5,941 bases of DNA from Acidobacteriota bacterium (lineage in GTDB: Bacteria; Acidobacteriota; Terriglobia; Acidiferrales; UBA7541): contig JACOSF010000070.1 of the NCBI GenBank assembly GCA_016179005.1, positions 1 through 5,941 on the forward strand. The letters are read 5' to 3'. A program made the translations under genes and the position numbers. The first letter of the stretch is position 1. The number at the start of each line of letters is the position of its first letter. Shown here piece after piece: positions 5,600 to 5,941 of this stretch. The notes below the pieces were generated by a model. That model was given only the letters and a program-made list of their open reading frames with translations. It made no database searches and had not been told where the DNA came from.

Positions 5600-5941
5600 G
5601 CGCGCAGATCATCGTGTTCTTCATCCTCGCAGCCGTGGCCGTGCTCGGCGCGGTGAGCCTGATTGTGCAACGGCATCCCATCCGTAGCGCGCTCTCACTG
5701 ATTGTGGTGATGGTGGCGCTGGCGGGCCTGTACCTGTTGCAGGGTGCGGAGTGTTGCAAGGTGCGGAGTTGGTGGCGGCGGTCCAGATCATCGTCTACGC
5801 CGGCGCGATCATGGTGCTCTTTGTATTTGTGATCATGCTGCTCAACGCGGGCGAAGAAGAACGCACCAACCTGAGCCGCATGGCGCGCTACGCCGGGCTT
5901 CCTCTCGGATTTTTCCTGATGCTGCAGCTCGCCTGGTGGGT
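5596..5941 (+). CDS. nuoJ: NADH-quinone oxidoreductase subunit J (NuoJ), frameshifted by a 17-bp duplication and cut by the window end
   Basis: NuoJ is a small integral membrane subunit of complex I near the junction with NuoH; its third helix takes part in coupling. ATG 5596 overlaps the nuoH TGA. Residues 1-52 are normal: one hydrophobic helix (about 4-24), RHPIRSALSLIVVMVALAGLY (a second helix at about 31-48), then LLQGAE. A tandem duplication then shifts the frame; as read, 26 unrelated residues follow to TGA at 5830-5832, giving a 78-aa truncated product without helix 3. Skipping one 17-bp copy restores NuoJ in the frame starting at TTG 5769: LVAAVQIIVYAGAIMVLF, then VFVIMLLNAGEEERTNLSRM, continuing open to the window edge. 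The part beyond the lesion is therefore well conserved, implying a very recent event or a sequence error. nuoI, expected between nuoH and nuoJ in the usual order, is not here. Confidence 0.9.
5735..5768 (+). repeat. 17-bp tandem duplication inside nuoJ
   Basis: Two adjacent 17-bp units, TGTTGCAGGGTGCGGAG (5735-5751) and TGTTGCAAGGTGCGGAG (5752-5768), differ at one base only (G5742 versus A5759). The next base, T5769, again equals the first base of the unit. Seventeen is not a multiple of three, so the second unit puts nuoJ out of frame. Removing either unit gives GAE-LVAAVQIIVYAGA, the expected NuoJ sequence. Confidence 0.93.

Noticed and set aside
5735..5768. Programmed ribosomal frameshifting in nuoJ
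   Set aside because: I see no slippery heptamer with a downstream structure, and the tandem 17-bp unit alone fully explains the frame change. A true recoding site would not be expected to insert a duplicated segment.
1..5941. A novel accessory or defence system
   Set aside because: All coding sequence is accounted for by complex I subunits. There is no transposase, integrase, toxin-antitoxin pair, CRISPR-like array or tRNA in the window.

Overview
This window is a stretch of a bacterial operon for respiratory complex I (NADH:quinone oxidoreductase, nuo), all on the + strand. The order is nuoD (3' end), nuoE, nuoF, nuoG, nuoH, nuoJ (5' part). The DNA is GC-rich, with short intergenic gaps or 4-bp stop/start overlaps. 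Several traits suggest an Acidobacteriota-like organism: the NuoG and NuoH variants, and a GC-rich double-hairpin repeat between nuoF and nuoG. That placement comes from recall of family sequences, not from a search, and is only moderately secure.

Layout. Bases 1-308 hold the last 101 codons of nuoD (49-kDa-type quinone-site subunit). After a 23-bp gap, nuoE starts at 332. It runs without any stop codon straight into nuoF, so the two are fused in frame. Within nuoF, around 1100, the frame breaks. By comparison with the family, about 50 nt are missing, covering the conserved NADH/FMN-site loop; the rest of nuoF continues in another frame to 2090. A palindromic double-hairpin element at 2087-2134 carries the nuoF stop and ends four bases before nuoG. 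nuoG (2139-4376) and nuoH (4373-5599) are intact and overlap by GTGA. nuoJ begins at 5596 in an ATGA overlap with nuoH, and nuoI is absent from its usual place between them. nuoJ is broken at codon 52 by a 17-bp near-perfect tandem duplication; beyond it, normal NuoJ sequence resumes in another frame and runs off the window.

How the genes work together. NuoE, NuoF and NuoG form the NADH-oxidising peripheral arm (FMN plus a chain of iron-sulfur clusters). NuoD is part of the connecting module next to the quinone site, NuoH is the membrane subunit that closes the quinone tunnel, and NuoJ is a small membrane subunit of the proton-pumping arm. Two independent frame-breaking lesions, in nuoF and nuoJ, lie beside intact nuoG and nuoH. 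This means either recent decay of this operon copy or local sequence/assembly error; the window alone cannot decide. I see no mobile element, CRISPR array, RNA gene or novel defence-type system. The points worth attention are the nuoE-nuoF fusion, the two lesions, the extra-cluster NuoG, the enlarged NuoH, the missing nuoI and the hairpin element.
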